Positions 36,794 through 47,100 of a stretch of DNA of 64,000 nucleotides are shown one piece after another. The notes below the pieces were generated by a model that did not search any database, was not told the origin of the DNA, and worked only from the letters and a program-made list of their open reading frames with translations. Source of the stretch: Acidobacterium capsulatum ATCC 51196. GTDB taxonomy: Bacteria; Acidobacteriota; Terriglobia; Terriglobales; Acidobacteriaceae. How positions within the stretch are numbered: the stretch's first letter is position 1; the number at the start of each line of letters is the position of its first letter. The position numbers were made by a program, and so were the translations under genes. The stretch lies in assembly GCF_000022565.1 (NCBI RefSeq), contig NC_012483.1, forward strand, positions 744,001 to 808,000, written 5' to 3'.

Positions 36794-37558
36794 GTGCCAT
36801 TGAACTGGAAACTGACGCTTGCCTATGACGGCACCGACTACCGCGGATGGCAGGTGCAGCCGGAGCTGCCGACCATTCAAGGGGAGCTGGCCGCGGCCGT
36901 CGAGCGCATCACGGGCGAGCGTGTACTGCCGCAGGGCAGCGGACGCACCGACGCCGGAGTGCATGCGCTGGGGCAGGTGGCGTCGTTTGTGCTGAAGGCG
37001 CCGATTCCGGCGGAGAACCTGCACCGCGCGCTGAATCGCACGCTGCCGGCGGCGATTCGCGTGCTCGGGGCCGAGAGCATGCCTGAGGACTTTCATGCGC
37101 GGCACAGCGCGCGGAGCAAGTGGTATGAGTACCGGATCTTTCGCGGAGAAGTCTGCCCGCCGTGGACGGCGCGCTATGTGTATGCGCTGCACTGGCCGCT
37201 GGATGTAGAGGCCATGCGACGGGCGGCGGCGGCCTTTGTGGGCGAGCATGACTTTCGCTCCTTTGCGGCGAGCGACCCGGATGTGGCCGCACGCGGCAGC
37301 GAAGATGCGGAAGAAAGCCATGTGCGCACGATCTTTGCTTCAGGATGGGCAGAAGAGGACGATCTGCTGATCTACCGCGTGCATGGCAATGGATTTCTGC
37401 ACCATATGGTGCGGAATCTGGTGGGCACGATGATTGGCGTGGGACGGAGACAGTTCGATGCCGAAGATATGCCCGGGCTGCTGGCGCTACGCGACCGGTC
37501 GGCGGCTGGGGCGACGGCTCCGGCGCGCGGACTGTTTCTGTATAGCGTGTGTTACTGA
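36794..37558 (+). CDS. truA: tRNA pseudouridine synthase A
   Basis: A 254-residue enzyme with a GTG start at 36794. The catalytic Asp is in GRTDAGVHALGQVASF, with the N-terminal strand LAYDGTDYRGWQVQPE and the late HHMVRNLVGTMIGVGR. It converts U38-U40 in tRNA anticodon stems to pseudouridine. Length matches the family. It lies 42 bases before the peptidase gene on the same strand. Confidence 0.95.
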   Translation: MPLNWKLTLAYDGTDYRGWQVQPELPTIQGELAAAVERITGERVLPQGSGRTDAGVHALGQVASFVLKAPIPAENLHRALNRTLPAAIRVLGAESMPEDFHARHSARSKWYEYRIFRGEVCPPWTARYVYALHWPLDVEAMRRAAAAFVGEHDFRSFAASDPDVAARGSEDAEESHVRTIFASGWAEEDDLLIYRVHGNGFLHHMVRNLVGTMIGVGRRQFDAEDMPGLLALRDRSAAGATAPARGLFLYSVCY

Positions 37559-37600
37559 AGGGTCTCCGCATTGCGCGTTTGGTAATGGTAGCCTCGTGCT

Positions 37601-38875
37601 ATGGCTTCTCCTCTCGCGGCAACGGCATTTGGACAGGTGACCCGCCTGGCCGCCGAGCGCCGCGTGCATCAGGCTTTTCGCTGGCTGCACCTGCAGGAGC
37701 AAGCCGTCTTTGCCTGGCAGCAGGAGCTGGTCGAGATTCCCGCGCCGCCCTTTGGCGAGGGTCCGCGCGCGGAGTGGCTGGCGCAGCGCTTTCGCGAGCT
37801 CGACCTGCGGGACGTGGTGACGGATGAAGCGGGGAATGTGATTGGGCGCATGCCGGGCATGGATGAAGCTGCCGGCTGCGTGGTGCTCTCGGCACATATT
37901 GATACGGTTTTCCCCGCAGGCACGGTGATTGAACCGCGTGTGGAGGGCCGGAGACTGCACGCTCCAGGCGCCTGCGACAATGGCGCGGGGGTGGCCGGCA
38001 TGCTGGCGCTGGCGACGGCGCTGCGCGAGGCCGAACTGCAGCCGGCCTGCGATGTATATTTTGTGGGCAACACGGGCGAAGAGGGGGGTGGCGACCTGCG
38101 CGGCATACGCCATCTTTACCAGCATGCGCCGTGGCGGGAGCGCATTCGCGGACATATTGTGCTCGATGGAGCGGGCGACAGCGTGGCGATTACGCATGCG
38201 CTGGCCAGCCTGCGCTTTCGCGCGGTGGTGCGCGGGCCAGGCGGCCATGCCTGGACGGATGCCGGTTCGCTGAACCCCATTCTGGTGCTGAGCCGGGCGA
38301 TTGCGCGGTTGGGCGAGATCGTGCTGCCGAGCTCGCCGCGCACGACCTTGAACATAGGGTCGATTCGGGGCGGTACGGCGATCAATGCGATTCCGGAAGA
38401 GGCGGAGGCGAGCTTTGACCTTCGCTCCACCGATCCGGAGCAACTGATCCGGCTGGAGGTGGAGGTGCATCGCGCGACCGAAGATGCGGTGCTGAGTGCC
38501 AACCTCGAGATGGCCACACGGCTGGCGGGGCAGCGCTCTGCACTGCACCTGGCCGGGCAGCGGCTGCGCTTTGCAGTGGAGAAAATTGGCGACCGGCCGG
38601 GCGGCCGGCTGCCGGAGGATTCGCGGCTGATGGGGCTGCTGCTGGCGGTGGACCGCCAACTCGGCTTGCGCACCGAGCCCCGTGTCGCGTCGACCGATGC
38701 GAATCTGCCGTTGTCATTGGGCGTGCCAGCCCTGACGCTGGGCGCGGGCGGGCAAGGCGGCGGCATTCATACCCAGGCGGAATGGTATGACGCGACCAAC
38801 CGCGAGCTGGCCTTGCGGCGCGTGTTGCTGCTGCTGCTGGCGACCGCCGATGCCTCATCCTCAAAAGAAGCCTGA
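37601..38875 (+). CDS. M20-family metallopeptidase
   Basis: A 424-residue enzyme. Zinc ligands are visible in LSAHIDTVFPAG (His, Asp), GACDNGAGVAGMLAL (Asp), NTGEEGGGDLRG (Glu pair) and GGGIHTQAEW (His near the C-terminus). The dimerisation domain contains GPGGHAWTDAG. It is predicted to cut amino acids from peptides or acyl amino acids; the exact substrate is unclear. No signal peptide is seen, so it acts in the cytoplasm. Confidence 0.9.
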   Translation: MASPLAATAFGQVTRLAAERRVHQAFRWLHLQEQAVFAWQQELVEIPAPPFGEGPRAEWLAQRFRELDLRDVVTDEAGNVIGRMPGMDEAAGCVVLSAHIDTVFPAGTVIEPRVEGRRLHAPGACDNGAGVAGMLALATALREAELQPACDVYFVGNTGEEGGGDLRGIRHLYQHAPWRERIRGHIVLDGAGDSVAITHALASLRFRAVVRGPGGHAWTDAGSLNPILVLSRAIARLGEIVLPSSPRTTLNIGSIRGGTAINAIPEEAEASFDLRSTDPEQLIRLEVEVHRATEDAVLSANLEMATRLAGQRSALHLAGQRLRFAVEKIGDRPGGRLPEDSRLMGLLLAVDRQLGLRTEPRVASTDANLPLSLGVPALTLGAGGQGGGIHTQAEWYDATNRELALRRVLLLLLATADASSSKEA

Positions 38876-39098
38876 GCGGCGGCTGGAGAAATTTGCAGAG
38901 TAACGTGCAGTTTTTTCATGCATTTCAACTTGCAGGCAGCAATTTTCTCTCGTGAATGCCGTTATCGCGCGGAGAAATTCGAGCATCTGAGAGTGCAAGC
39001 CGTTTGGCCCGCTGCGTGCTGCAGTTGAGGTGAAGCGGACGGTATGCCGGGACTCCCCCGCATGAATGCAAACCCCGTTGAGAGGATCTGCGAAGCAA

Positions 39099-39656
39099 AT
39101 GATGAAGAAATTCCCCCTGTTTGGCCTGATGATCGCGCTGTTGACGCTTCCCACGCTGGCACAGGTGCGCCCGGATGCGTACCGGGTAGGCCACAAAATC
39201 AACATTGGCGGCGAGTATGCCCTGTTCAACTCTGATTATTTCCAAGGAAATCACAGCCTGAACAAGAGCGCTTTTGCGATTTACGGCAACTACAGCATTC
39301 TGAACGGGCGCTGGCCGGTAGCTGGTGAGATCAACTTTTCGCGCATGGCGAGCGATGCTCCGGGCAAGGGCTCAGAGTACAGCCTGCTCGTGGGCCCGAC
39401 GATCGGGCACTATTACGGGCGGCTGAAGCCATTTGCCAAAGTAGGACTCGGCATTGGACATTTCTCCTTGCAGGGCGCGCCGGGGCAGCAGTTGGGCACT
39501 CATCTTGCGATTGGCTTTGGCGGAGGGCTGGAATATCACCTGACCAACCGGATTACGCTGCGCCCGCTGGACTACACGTATGAGCGCTGGAACTTCTCAC
39601 CGAATGCGCTGTCGCCCTCGGTGCTGGGCTTTGGCGCGTCGTACCGCATTCACTAG
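39099..39656 (+). CDS. small outer membrane beta-barrel protein
   Basis: A 185-residue protein starting at MMKKFPLFGLMIALLTLPTL, with signal peptide cleavage expected after TLAQ. The rest is alternating aromatic/Gly strands (NIGGEYALFNSDYF; YSLLVGPTIGHYYGRLKPFA; LGFGASYRIH) matching an eight-stranded OmpA/OmpX-like barrel and ending in a strand with a terminal His. Members are common in Acidobacteriota; function is unknown. Confidence 0.8.
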   Translation: MMKKFPLFGLMIALLTLPTLAQVRPDAYRVGHKINIGGEYALFNSDYFQGNHSLNKSAFAIYGNYSILNGRWPVAGEINFSRMASDAPGKGSEYSLLVGPTIGHYYGRLKPFAKVGLGIGHFSLQGAPGQQLGTHLAIGFGGGLEYHLTNRITLRPLDYTYERWNFSPNALSPSVLGFGASYRIH

Positions 39657-39718
39657 GCGCTCGATCCACACGGGTGGAGTGCCAACCTAAGCCGTAGCAC
39701 TCTTCCCTTCCGGGATTC

Positions 39719-40594
39719 TCAGCCTCTGTATGGCGGTACGAAAATTCCGAGCGTCTGCAGCGCTGAGAAGTCCGGACTGGGATCCTGATGGACGAAGCTG
39801 ATCACGCTGTCGCTGCGAAAAGGCATGTGCAGACCCAAAATCTCTCCCGAACGCAGTCCCATGTATAGCAGCCTCCACGGGATGGGGAGCAATGCCACGC
39901 GGCGGCCGTGGCGGCGCGCGATGCTGTGAACCAGGTCGCGGAATCTCCAAGGCTGCGGATTGGCGATGGTAATCGGCTGTCCGGCGGGAGCATCCAGTTT
40001 TCCGCGCGCGGCGCCAGCCACTATTTGAGCCAGCGTCTGCACGGGCACCAGAAATTGCGGAGCCTTTCCGTCACCGATCACAGGAATTCGGCTGGAGCTT
40101 TTGACCTGTTTCTCGATGGCCTGAAAGATGCCGCCTGAGTCTTCGTCCTGCCCGCCTGGCCCGTAAACCAATCCAGGACGGAGGATGAGTCCCCCCATAG
40201 CGGCCACGGCGGCTTCGACCTGCAGTTTTGACTTTCCGTAAAGCGAGCGCGCGCCAGGGAAGGCACTGATCGTGGAGATGAAAACAATCCGGGAAATACC
40301 GGCGGCGGCAGCCATTTGCAACAACCTAAGCGATCCTTCCACATTGGTACGCTGCACCTCGGCAGCTTTGACGGCGGTCATATCCCACGCCGCATGCACG
40401 AGGCAGGAGATGCCTTTGTCGCGGAACTGCGCCGTGATGTCCTGCTCAGATTCGAGCGACCAGAAGATACCGGCCTGGGAAGGGGTTCTTCTGCTGAGGG
40501 GAATGACCGTACCGTGGGCCTGAAGAGCCTTCACGATAGCGGAACCAACGTATCCAGTTGCGCCGGTTACGGCGAAGACATGCGAATCTGCCAT
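39719..40594 (-). CDS. NAD-dependent epimerase/dehydratase (extended SDR)
   Basis: A 291-residue protein with the Rossmann motif VTGATGYVGSAIVKAL and the catalytic pair in SLYGKSKLQVE (Tyr, Lys). It is third in a minus-strand unit of glycosyltransferase, GMC oxidoreductase and this gene, with an 18-base gap, so it likely works in sugar or polyprenyl-glycan modification. The specific substrate is not recognised. Confidence 0.85.
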   Translation of the reverse strand: MADSHVFAVTGATGYVGSAIVKALQAHGTVIPLSRRTPSQAGIFWSLESEQDITAQFRDKGISCLVHAAWDMTAVKAAEVQRTNVEGSLRLLQMAAAAGISRIVFISTISAFPGARSLYGKSKLQVEAAVAAMGGLILRPGLVYGPGGQDEDSGGIFQAIEKQVKSSSRIPVIGDGKAPQFLVPVQTLAQIVAGAARGKLDAPAGQPITIANPQPWRFRDLVHSIARRHGRRVALLPIPWRLLYMGLRSGEILGLHMPFRSDSVISFVHQDPSPDFSALQTLGIFVPPYRG

Positions 40595-40612
40595 TGAAAC
40601 TCCCTTTTTGAA

Positions 40613-42187
40613 TCAGGAATATTGCGGGGCCAGAGAACCAATGCGGTAGGCATTGGCCATCGCCGTGAGCGTGATGGTGGTCGCAGCAATGGAGGGAAAA
40701 ACCGTTGAATCCACGGCATGAATTCTCCGGAACCCGGCGGGACGCCCGTAAATATCCGTTTGCGCGCTCGTGGGCTGGGCGCTCATAGGGAAAGTGCCTC
40801 CGGAATGAAAGCCGCGGCCTGGAGCACCCATTTTGAGGAGAGGCGGCAGTGGCACTGATCCGGTGGCTCGTGAAAGACCGAACATCTTGGCGATGAGCCG
40901 CTTGAGCGTTGCGCGCGTCTCTGGGCTGGGGGCACCCCGGACACGCAACACGTCGCCGGAGGCGGTGCGCGAGAGTACAGCTTGCATACTCGCTGAATGA
41001 TCGGAATGTAGATACCCCTGGATGAGCAAGAGCCGGCCCAGGAACGGCTCCATGGGAAAGAGGGGCCTGAGCGGGCCAAGCGTCTGCTCAATGGGGGCGC
41101 GGAAAAGATCGTTGTAGGTGTAAAGCTGGCAATGAATCGTGTGAGGGCTAGTAGATGGATCGTAGATTTCGAGGAAAAGCTGCGCCAGCGTGTGGAGGTT
41201 TTCCTGACTGACGTCTCCCGCGCCACGCGCCCGCAGGAGAGGCAATAGAAAGTACTGCGAATCACAGAACGGAACCGGTTCGTCGTAGCGTTCCATTGAG
41301 CGAAGCAGAATGGTTGTTGTGCTGTAGAGGCCGCCGGCGAGGTAGACACGGCTAGCGTGAAAGGCCAGTTCTTCTCCGGATGAGGTGGCCGCGGAGATGC
41401 GGACGCCGTTTCCGGCCTCCGTTACAGAGCGGACAATCACGCCGGGACGGTAGACGAACAGATCGTTCCGTTTCATCTCCTCCACGGCGCGACTGCTCGA
41501 ATAGATCAACTGGTGAGGGCAGCCGTACATGCAAAGCCCGCAGTAAATGCAACCTGGGCCTTCAAGGCCCAGGGGGGCGACAGCGATTCTGGCCTTTCCA
41601 AAGGATATGCCCGCTTGCTGGAGCCGGTGACGGTGCTCCTGCAGCCGGCTCATCATCTGCGCAGCCTGGCGGCTGAGTTTCATGTCGTGACAATGGCTGG
41701 AGTAGAGGGGAAACTCCGCGGAAAGATCGTCTTGAGCAGCGGACAAGGGCATGAAGCGAAGGACGGCACGATAGCCGTCTTCGAGACTGGCAGAGGAAAC
41801 CGGCCACTTCTCCATGTCTCGCTGGTGGTAGGGCATCACGGCCGAACCCCAAACGTTGCTGAGCCCTCCCAGAGCATAGGAGGCACTGGCGTCGGCAGAC
41901 TCGAACTCGACCGGGGTAGCATTCCGAGGAGTTCGATACGGGTAGTCAGAGCCGTAGACCAGCTTGAGCGGGATGCCCGAGGCCGAACTCTGCATGTCCT
42001 TCCGCAAAAACTCGAGGTTTTCAGCCGTCCAGTCCTGATGCGGGGCTGCAGCGAGCTGAACGAGTTTCTGATGCCGCTCTTGTTCAAGAGTCAATCCCGC
42101 ATCCAGCATGGTGACGGGGAGTCTCTGATCGAGAAGAGCCCGGGCACACGAAACGCCGGCGGGCCCGGAGCCTACAACATAGTTCAT
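40613..42187 (-). CDS. GMC-family FAD oxidoreductase with cysteine cluster
   Basis: A 524-residue flavoenzyme. The FAD-binding start is NYVVGSGPAGVSCARALL, with 'YALGGLSNVWGSAV' and the C-terminal HSGGTFPMS plus VDSTVFPSIAATTITLTAMA blocks typical of GMC oxidases. It has a C-x2-C-x2-C-x3-C motif (Cys213, 216, 219, 223 in CIYCGLCMYGC), also known from long-chain alcohol oxidases. It likely oxidises an alcohol or sugar, and lies between a glycosyltransferase and an epimerase. No signal peptide is seen. Confidence 0.87.
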   Translation of the reverse strand: MNYVVGSGPAGVSCARALLDQRLPVTMLDAGLTLEQERHQKLVQLAAAPHQDWTAENLEFLRKDMQSSASGIPLKLVYGSDYPYRTPRNATPVEFESADASASYALGGLSNVWGSAVMPYHQRDMEKWPVSSASLEDGYRAVLRFMPLSAAQDDLSAEFPLYSSHCHDMKLSRQAAQMMSRLQEHRHRLQQAGISFGKARIAVAPLGLEGPGCIYCGLCMYGCPHQLIYSSSRAVEEMKRNDLFVYRPGVIVRSVTEAGNGVRISAATSSGEELAFHASRVYLAGGLYSTTTILLRSMERYDEPVPFCDSQYFLLPLLRARGAGDVSQENLHTLAQLFLEIYDPSTSPHTIHCQLYTYNDLFRAPIEQTLGPLRPLFPMEPFLGRLLLIQGYLHSDHSASMQAVLSRTASGDVLRVRGAPSPETRATLKRLIAKMFGLSRATGSVPLPPLLKMGAPGRGFHSGGTFPMSAQPTSAQTDIYGRPAGFRRIHAVDSTVFPSIAATTITLTAMANAYRIGSLAPQYS

Positions 42188-42226
42188 TCCTTGCCTCCCG
42201 AAAGGAGTTCACAAGTCCCAAGCGAA

Positions 42227-43429
42227 TCAGCCTCTTGCCCGCTCCGGCTCCACATAGTCCAAAGGAGACTCGGTGGGATGATGACGCACACTCATACCCA
42301 GAGTACTCAGGAAAAAGCTGAATAGTATGGTTTCGATGCCGAGAGTGGCCGTAAGCCCCGAAGGGATGCAGATGCGAGCGATGTGCTCGATGTCAAGCAT
42401 GCCAAAGGCGAACCGCTGCCACTCGACGAGCGCATAGATGAAGGCACCCAGACCGGTGGCCAAGAGCAGGCCGCCGGCGATGAGGCCACGCTCCAGGCCG
42501 ATGTGCCGGAAGAAATAACGGTAACCGATGCTGCCCGGGTAGAGATTCTCCTGCACGGAATAGACGCGGGATAAGATAGCGAACAGCACGGATTGATAAC
42601 CGGCAATCACCATGAACGCGAAGTAGATCAGCGAGTCGATTCCCAGACGCACATGATGAATGTGTATCGGAGTCAGCATCAGGGCGAGGGACCCGGCAAT
42701 ACCGATCAGCATGAGTAATGTGCCCGGATACAGAAACAGCCAGTTCGGGCTGAACAGGAGCATGAAACGCAGATGCCGCCATCCGTCCCGGTAAGGACGC
42801 AAATGAGGAGGCCGCGAGCGCCCGTCGGGGCTGAGCGTAGTGGGAACTTCGGTAATCTTCATGTTCATCAAGGTCGCTTTGATTACCATCTCGGAGGCAT
42901 ACTCCATGCCGGTAGTCCTGAGGTCCATACGGTGAAAGGCCTCCTTTGAGAAGCCGCGGATGCCACAGTGAAAGTCGCTGGCCGGGCAGCGAAAAAGCGC
43001 CTTGCCGATGCTTGAGAGAATCGGGTTGCCGATATAGCGGTTCTTCCATGGCATGGCGCCAGGCTTGATGCCGCCCTTGAAGCGGTTACCCATCACCAGA
43101 TCGTAGCCCTCGCGAAGCTTGCTGATAAAAGGATCAAGATTGGAGAAATCATAGCTGTCATCGGAGTCAGCCATGATGATGTATCTGCCCTGGGCCGCGA
43201 GCGACGCGCCATAAAGAGCGGAGCCGTAACCGCGCTGCGTCACGTTGACAACCCTTGCTCCCAGCGACAGGGCAATCGCCTGGGAGCCGTCCGTAGAGCC
43301 ATTGTCACCGATGACAATTTCTGCGGAAACGCCGGAGCGCTCCAGATAATCCCTTGCCTTGCCAATACACACGGCCAAGGTCTCGGCCTCGTTCAGACAG
43401 GGCATGATGATGCTCAGTTCAATGGGCAT
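42227..43429 (-). CDS. family 2 glycosyltransferase with membrane tail
   Basis: A 400-residue protein. The GT-A domain carries LSIIMPCLNEAETLAVCIGK, VIGDNGSTDGS and the metal motif IMADSDDSYDFS, as in dolichol-phosphate mannosyltransferase/DPM-like enzymes. The C-terminal part has four membrane helices (about 235-385). It probably moves a sugar onto a polyprenyl phosphate at the inner membrane. It is the first gene of the unit with the GMC oxidoreductase (39-base gap) and the epimerase. Confidence 0.9.
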   Translation of the reverse strand: MPIELSIIMPCLNEAETLAVCIGKARDYLERSGVSAEIVIGDNGSTDGSQAIALSLGARVVNVTQRGYGSALYGASLAAQGRYIIMADSDDSYDFSNLDPFISKLREGYDLVMGNRFKGGIKPGAMPWKNRYIGNPILSSIGKALFRCPASDFHCGIRGFSKEAFHRMDLRTTGMEYASEMVIKATLMNMKITEVPTTLSPDGRSRPPHLRPYRDGWRHLRFMLLFSPNWLFLYPGTLLMLIGIAGSLALMLTPIHIHHVRLGIDSLIYFAFMVIAGYQSVLFAILSRVYSVQENLYPGSIGYRYFFRHIGLERGLIAGGLLLATGLGAFIYALVEWQRFAFGMLDIEHIARICIPSGLTATLGIETILFSFFLSTLGMSVRHHPTESPLDYVEPERARG

Positions 43430-44094
43430 TCAGGTCTCTTTCAGTGCGGAAGTCGAATTCAATTGAGTGTGATGAGGGGGGGCCATAGCTCAATGCTGAC
43501 AGGCTTCCTTCACGAAGACAGAAAGAGCCCATCTCAATTATCTGCGTTACTTGCATCATGCTGAGATAGCTACTGTCCGGAACCGAGATACAAGCCACGT
43601 CCTTCCGGAATCCGCCCACGCCCTACGGCCCGCGCCGCAGCATCCATCGTGAATGTCCCACAGAAAAACACTTTATCCTGATCCGCCGTGATTCCCAAAG
43701 TTAACTTCCCTCTTTCTGCCATATCTTTCCCGAACCTGCCAGCCAACCCGCCTGCAGGAGCAGGACAATATCGCTGCTTTCATCCAGCAAGAGAGCTATT
43801 GCTGGAGCGGCAACCGCGGTCTTCTTTCGCTTGAAGAACCGGCTGGCCGCCGGATTACAGCTGACTTGCGGTCCAATGCCCGGGGTTGCGGACGCGGGCT
43901 GCGGGGCTTAGTCTGAAGGCGGCAATTCTCCGTCCCTTCTCTACTTTTCGCTGATATTGGTCCCTGGATTTGGATTTGGGGAACGCGTGTTCTCGAAATG
44001 GCCGTTTTTAGGGCCAGGATGGGGTCAAAAGTGCGCTTCTTTCCTATTCCTTGTATTTGGGACGCCTTATCCACAACATCTTGGGGTGAGGTTG
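43430..44094. other. intergenic stretch upstream of smc
   Basis: About 665 bases with no supported gene or RNA. Short open frames have no family features. It is AT-richer than the genes on both sides and precedes the smc promoter. Confidence 0.4.
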
Positions 44095-44123
44095 TTGACC
44101 CCCCTTGCCCCCGGCGCTAGAGT
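44095..44123 (+). promoter_or_regulatory. candidate sigma-70 promoter of smc
   Basis: TTGACC at 44095-44100 and TAGAGT at 44118-44123 are 17 bases apart, 38 bases before the smc start codon. The -35 matches at five of six positions and the -10 at four of six. Confidence 0.5.
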
Positions 44124-44160
44124 TTTCACGTATAGCCACGTTCTGTGGGGAGTTTTTGCC

Positions 44161-47100
44161 ATGCTAAAGCTGAAAAAAATCCAGATTCTGGGCTTCAAGT
44201 CCTTTTGCGACCGTACCGAGGTCGCGCTGCCCGGCAATGGGATCGCAGTGGTCGTAGGACCCAACGGGTGCGGCAAGTCGAACATCCTCGACGGCGTGAC
44301 GTGGGTGCTGGGCGAGCAGAGCGCCAAGACGCTGCGCGGCGGCAAGATGGAAGACGTGATCTTTGCCGGTACGCGCAGCCGGAAGCCGCTGGGCATGGCC
44401 GAGGTGTCGATCACGCTGATTGATCCGGAGGCCTACCAGGGGCCGCTGCTGGACGAGCCTGAGATCAGCGTGGAGAACGAGCTGCCCAAGGACTGGGACG
44501 AAGACGCTCTGCGCGCAGAAAGCGCGGCGGAGGTGGAAGAGATTATCTCGGAGTCGCAGCCGGGCCAGGTGATTGAGGCGGCGGGGGCGAATCCGGCGGC
44601 GGAAGCAGGCGCGGCACAGGCGGAGTCTCAGGCGGCGCAGGCTACGGAGGGCGTGCCGGAAGCGGCGGCAGCGCAGGAGGGTGGCGCGGTGCCGGCGGTG
44701 GTGCTGAAGATTCGCCGCCGCAAGTTTCAGCGCGTACCGCAGCAGGGCGAAATTGTGGTGACGCGGCGTCTCTTCCGCACGGGCGAGAGCGAGTATCTGC
44801 TGAACGGCAAGCTGTGCCGGCTGCGGGACATTCAGGACATCTTCATGGGCACCGGCCTGGGGCCGGAGTCGTACGCGATCATTGGGCAGGAGCGCATCGG
44901 GCAACTGTTGAGCTCAAAACCGCATGACCGCCGCGCCATCATTGAAGAGGCCGCGGGCATTACGCGCTTCAAGACCAAGAAGCGGCTCGCCGAGCTGCGG
45001 CTGGAGCAGGCCAAGCAGAACCTGGCCCGCGTGAATGACATTTTTGAAGAAGTGACGCGGCAGATGGCTTCGCTGAAGCGGCAGGCGGCCAAGGCCGAGC
45101 GCTATGGCGCGCTGCGCGATGAACTGCGCGGACGCCTGCGGGTGGTGCTGGCGAGCAAGCTGGCGCAGATGGACGCCGAGCAGGCCGGGCTGCAGCAGGA
45201 GATTCAGGAGACCACGGCGAGCATTGACGAGCGCTCGGCGAAGGTGGAAGAGCTGGACCAGCAGCACGCGGCCGGGCTTTCGCAAGGGTATGCGCTGGAT
45301 GAGCAGGCCAAGGCCGCGCAGCAGCAGGCCAGCCAGAGCGCCGTGGAACTGGAACGTACGACGACGCGCGAACAGGCCAATCGCGAGCGCCTGCAGGAGC
45401 TGGAGCGGCGCGGCGAACAGGCCAAGGCGGAGCAGCAACAGGCGCGGCAGCAACTGGAGGCCACGGCTGCGGAGCGCGAAGCACAGCGCGGATTTCTGCA
45501 GAATGCCGAAGAAGAGGCCGCGAGCTTCCGGGCGCAGGCGCAGGCCTCGCAGCAGAAGATGCGCGATGCGAGCCAGGCCGTCTCGGCCGCTGAGCAGAAG
45601 ATTGAGGCCGGACGCCGGCAGGCCGGGCAACTGCTGAACCAGTTGAATGTGGTGCGCAACCAGTCCGCGCAGGCCGAAGAGTCACTGGCGGCGCTGGACC
45701 GCGAAGCGGCGCGCCTGGAAGCGGAGATGGCCACGGCGAAGCGCGACCTGGAAAATCTGGGTGCGGAGCGCGGACAGCTCTCGATGCGGTTTGAGTCCAT
45801 CACGGAGACGCTGCAGCGGCTGGAGCAGGAGATTGGGGCCGCGCGCGCCGAGATTGCGCAGAAGCGCACCGAAGAGATGGAAGCGCGGCGCAAAGGCGAC
45901 CAGTTGCGCTCAGAGCGCGCGACGCTGGTGGGCCGCAAGAATTCGATTGAGTCGTTGATTCGCGATCACAGCTATTCGACGGAAACCGTACGGAAGCTCT
46001 TTCGCGCGAATACGCTGGGCGAGGGGCTGAAGCCGGTCGGTACGCTTGCGGACTTTCTGGAAGTGCAGGATCAGTATGAAAACGTCGTGGATGAATTTCT
46101 GCGCGATGAGCTGAACTACGTGGTGGTGAAGAGCTGGGATGCGGCGAATGAAGGCATGCGCGTGCTCAAGACCGACGTGGATGGACGCGCGACGTTCCTG
46201 GTGCATCCGGAGGACTCGCAGGCACTGTTCTCATTTGCGGCCACGGAGAATGCTCAGGCCACGGTGGCCGAGCGCGCGGGCGTGGTGCCGCTGAAGGATT
46301 GCATTCGAGTGCTGAACGGGTTTGGCCGGTCGCTTGAAGTGATTCTGCCGAAGCTGCGCGATGGCTACGTCGCTCCGGACACGGAGACGGCGCGTTCGCT
46401 GGCGCTCGAACATCCGCGCGCATTTTTCCTTGCGCCGAGCGGAGAGTGCTTCCATAACCTGACGGTGACGGGCGGGCGCAGCCGCAGCGGGGGTCCGCTG
46501 GCGTTGAAGCGCGACCTGCGCGAGGTGAGCGAAAAGCTGGCCGCAGTGGAGAAGGACCTGGGCCAGGCGGAAGTAACAGCCGCCGAGCTGTCAAAACTGC
46601 TGGGCGACCTGACGCGCTCGCTCGAAGTGAAGAGCGAGGAGCGGCGGCAAGCCGAGCGCGAGAGCGCGCAGCAGGGCGCGGCGCTGCGGCAGATGGACTC
46701 GGAGATTCAACGGCTCGACCGCCGCGTGCAGGACTGGAATCTGCAGAGCAGCCGCAACAAGGATGCGCGCACGGCGAAGCAGAGCTTCCTTGAAGAAAAG
46801 CGCGAGGAGATTAGCCGGCTGGAAGAACAGCATCGCGCGGCGGAAGCCTCCATTGCCGAGGGTCAGGCTGCGGTGGCGGAGTTGCGCGCGACGCGCGAAG
46901 GCGCGCAGCAGGACGCGGCGCGGCTCTCCGCCGAGCTGGCCGGGCACGAAGAGCGCCGGCGCGGCGCGGAAGCGGCCTTTGGACGCATCGATCGCCTGCA
47001 TGGTGATCTGGAACGCCGCCTGCAGCAGATGGAGCAGCAGATGGCCGCCGCCGCCGCCGAACAGCAGCAGCGCCAGCAGGAAAATGAACAACTGGCCGTG

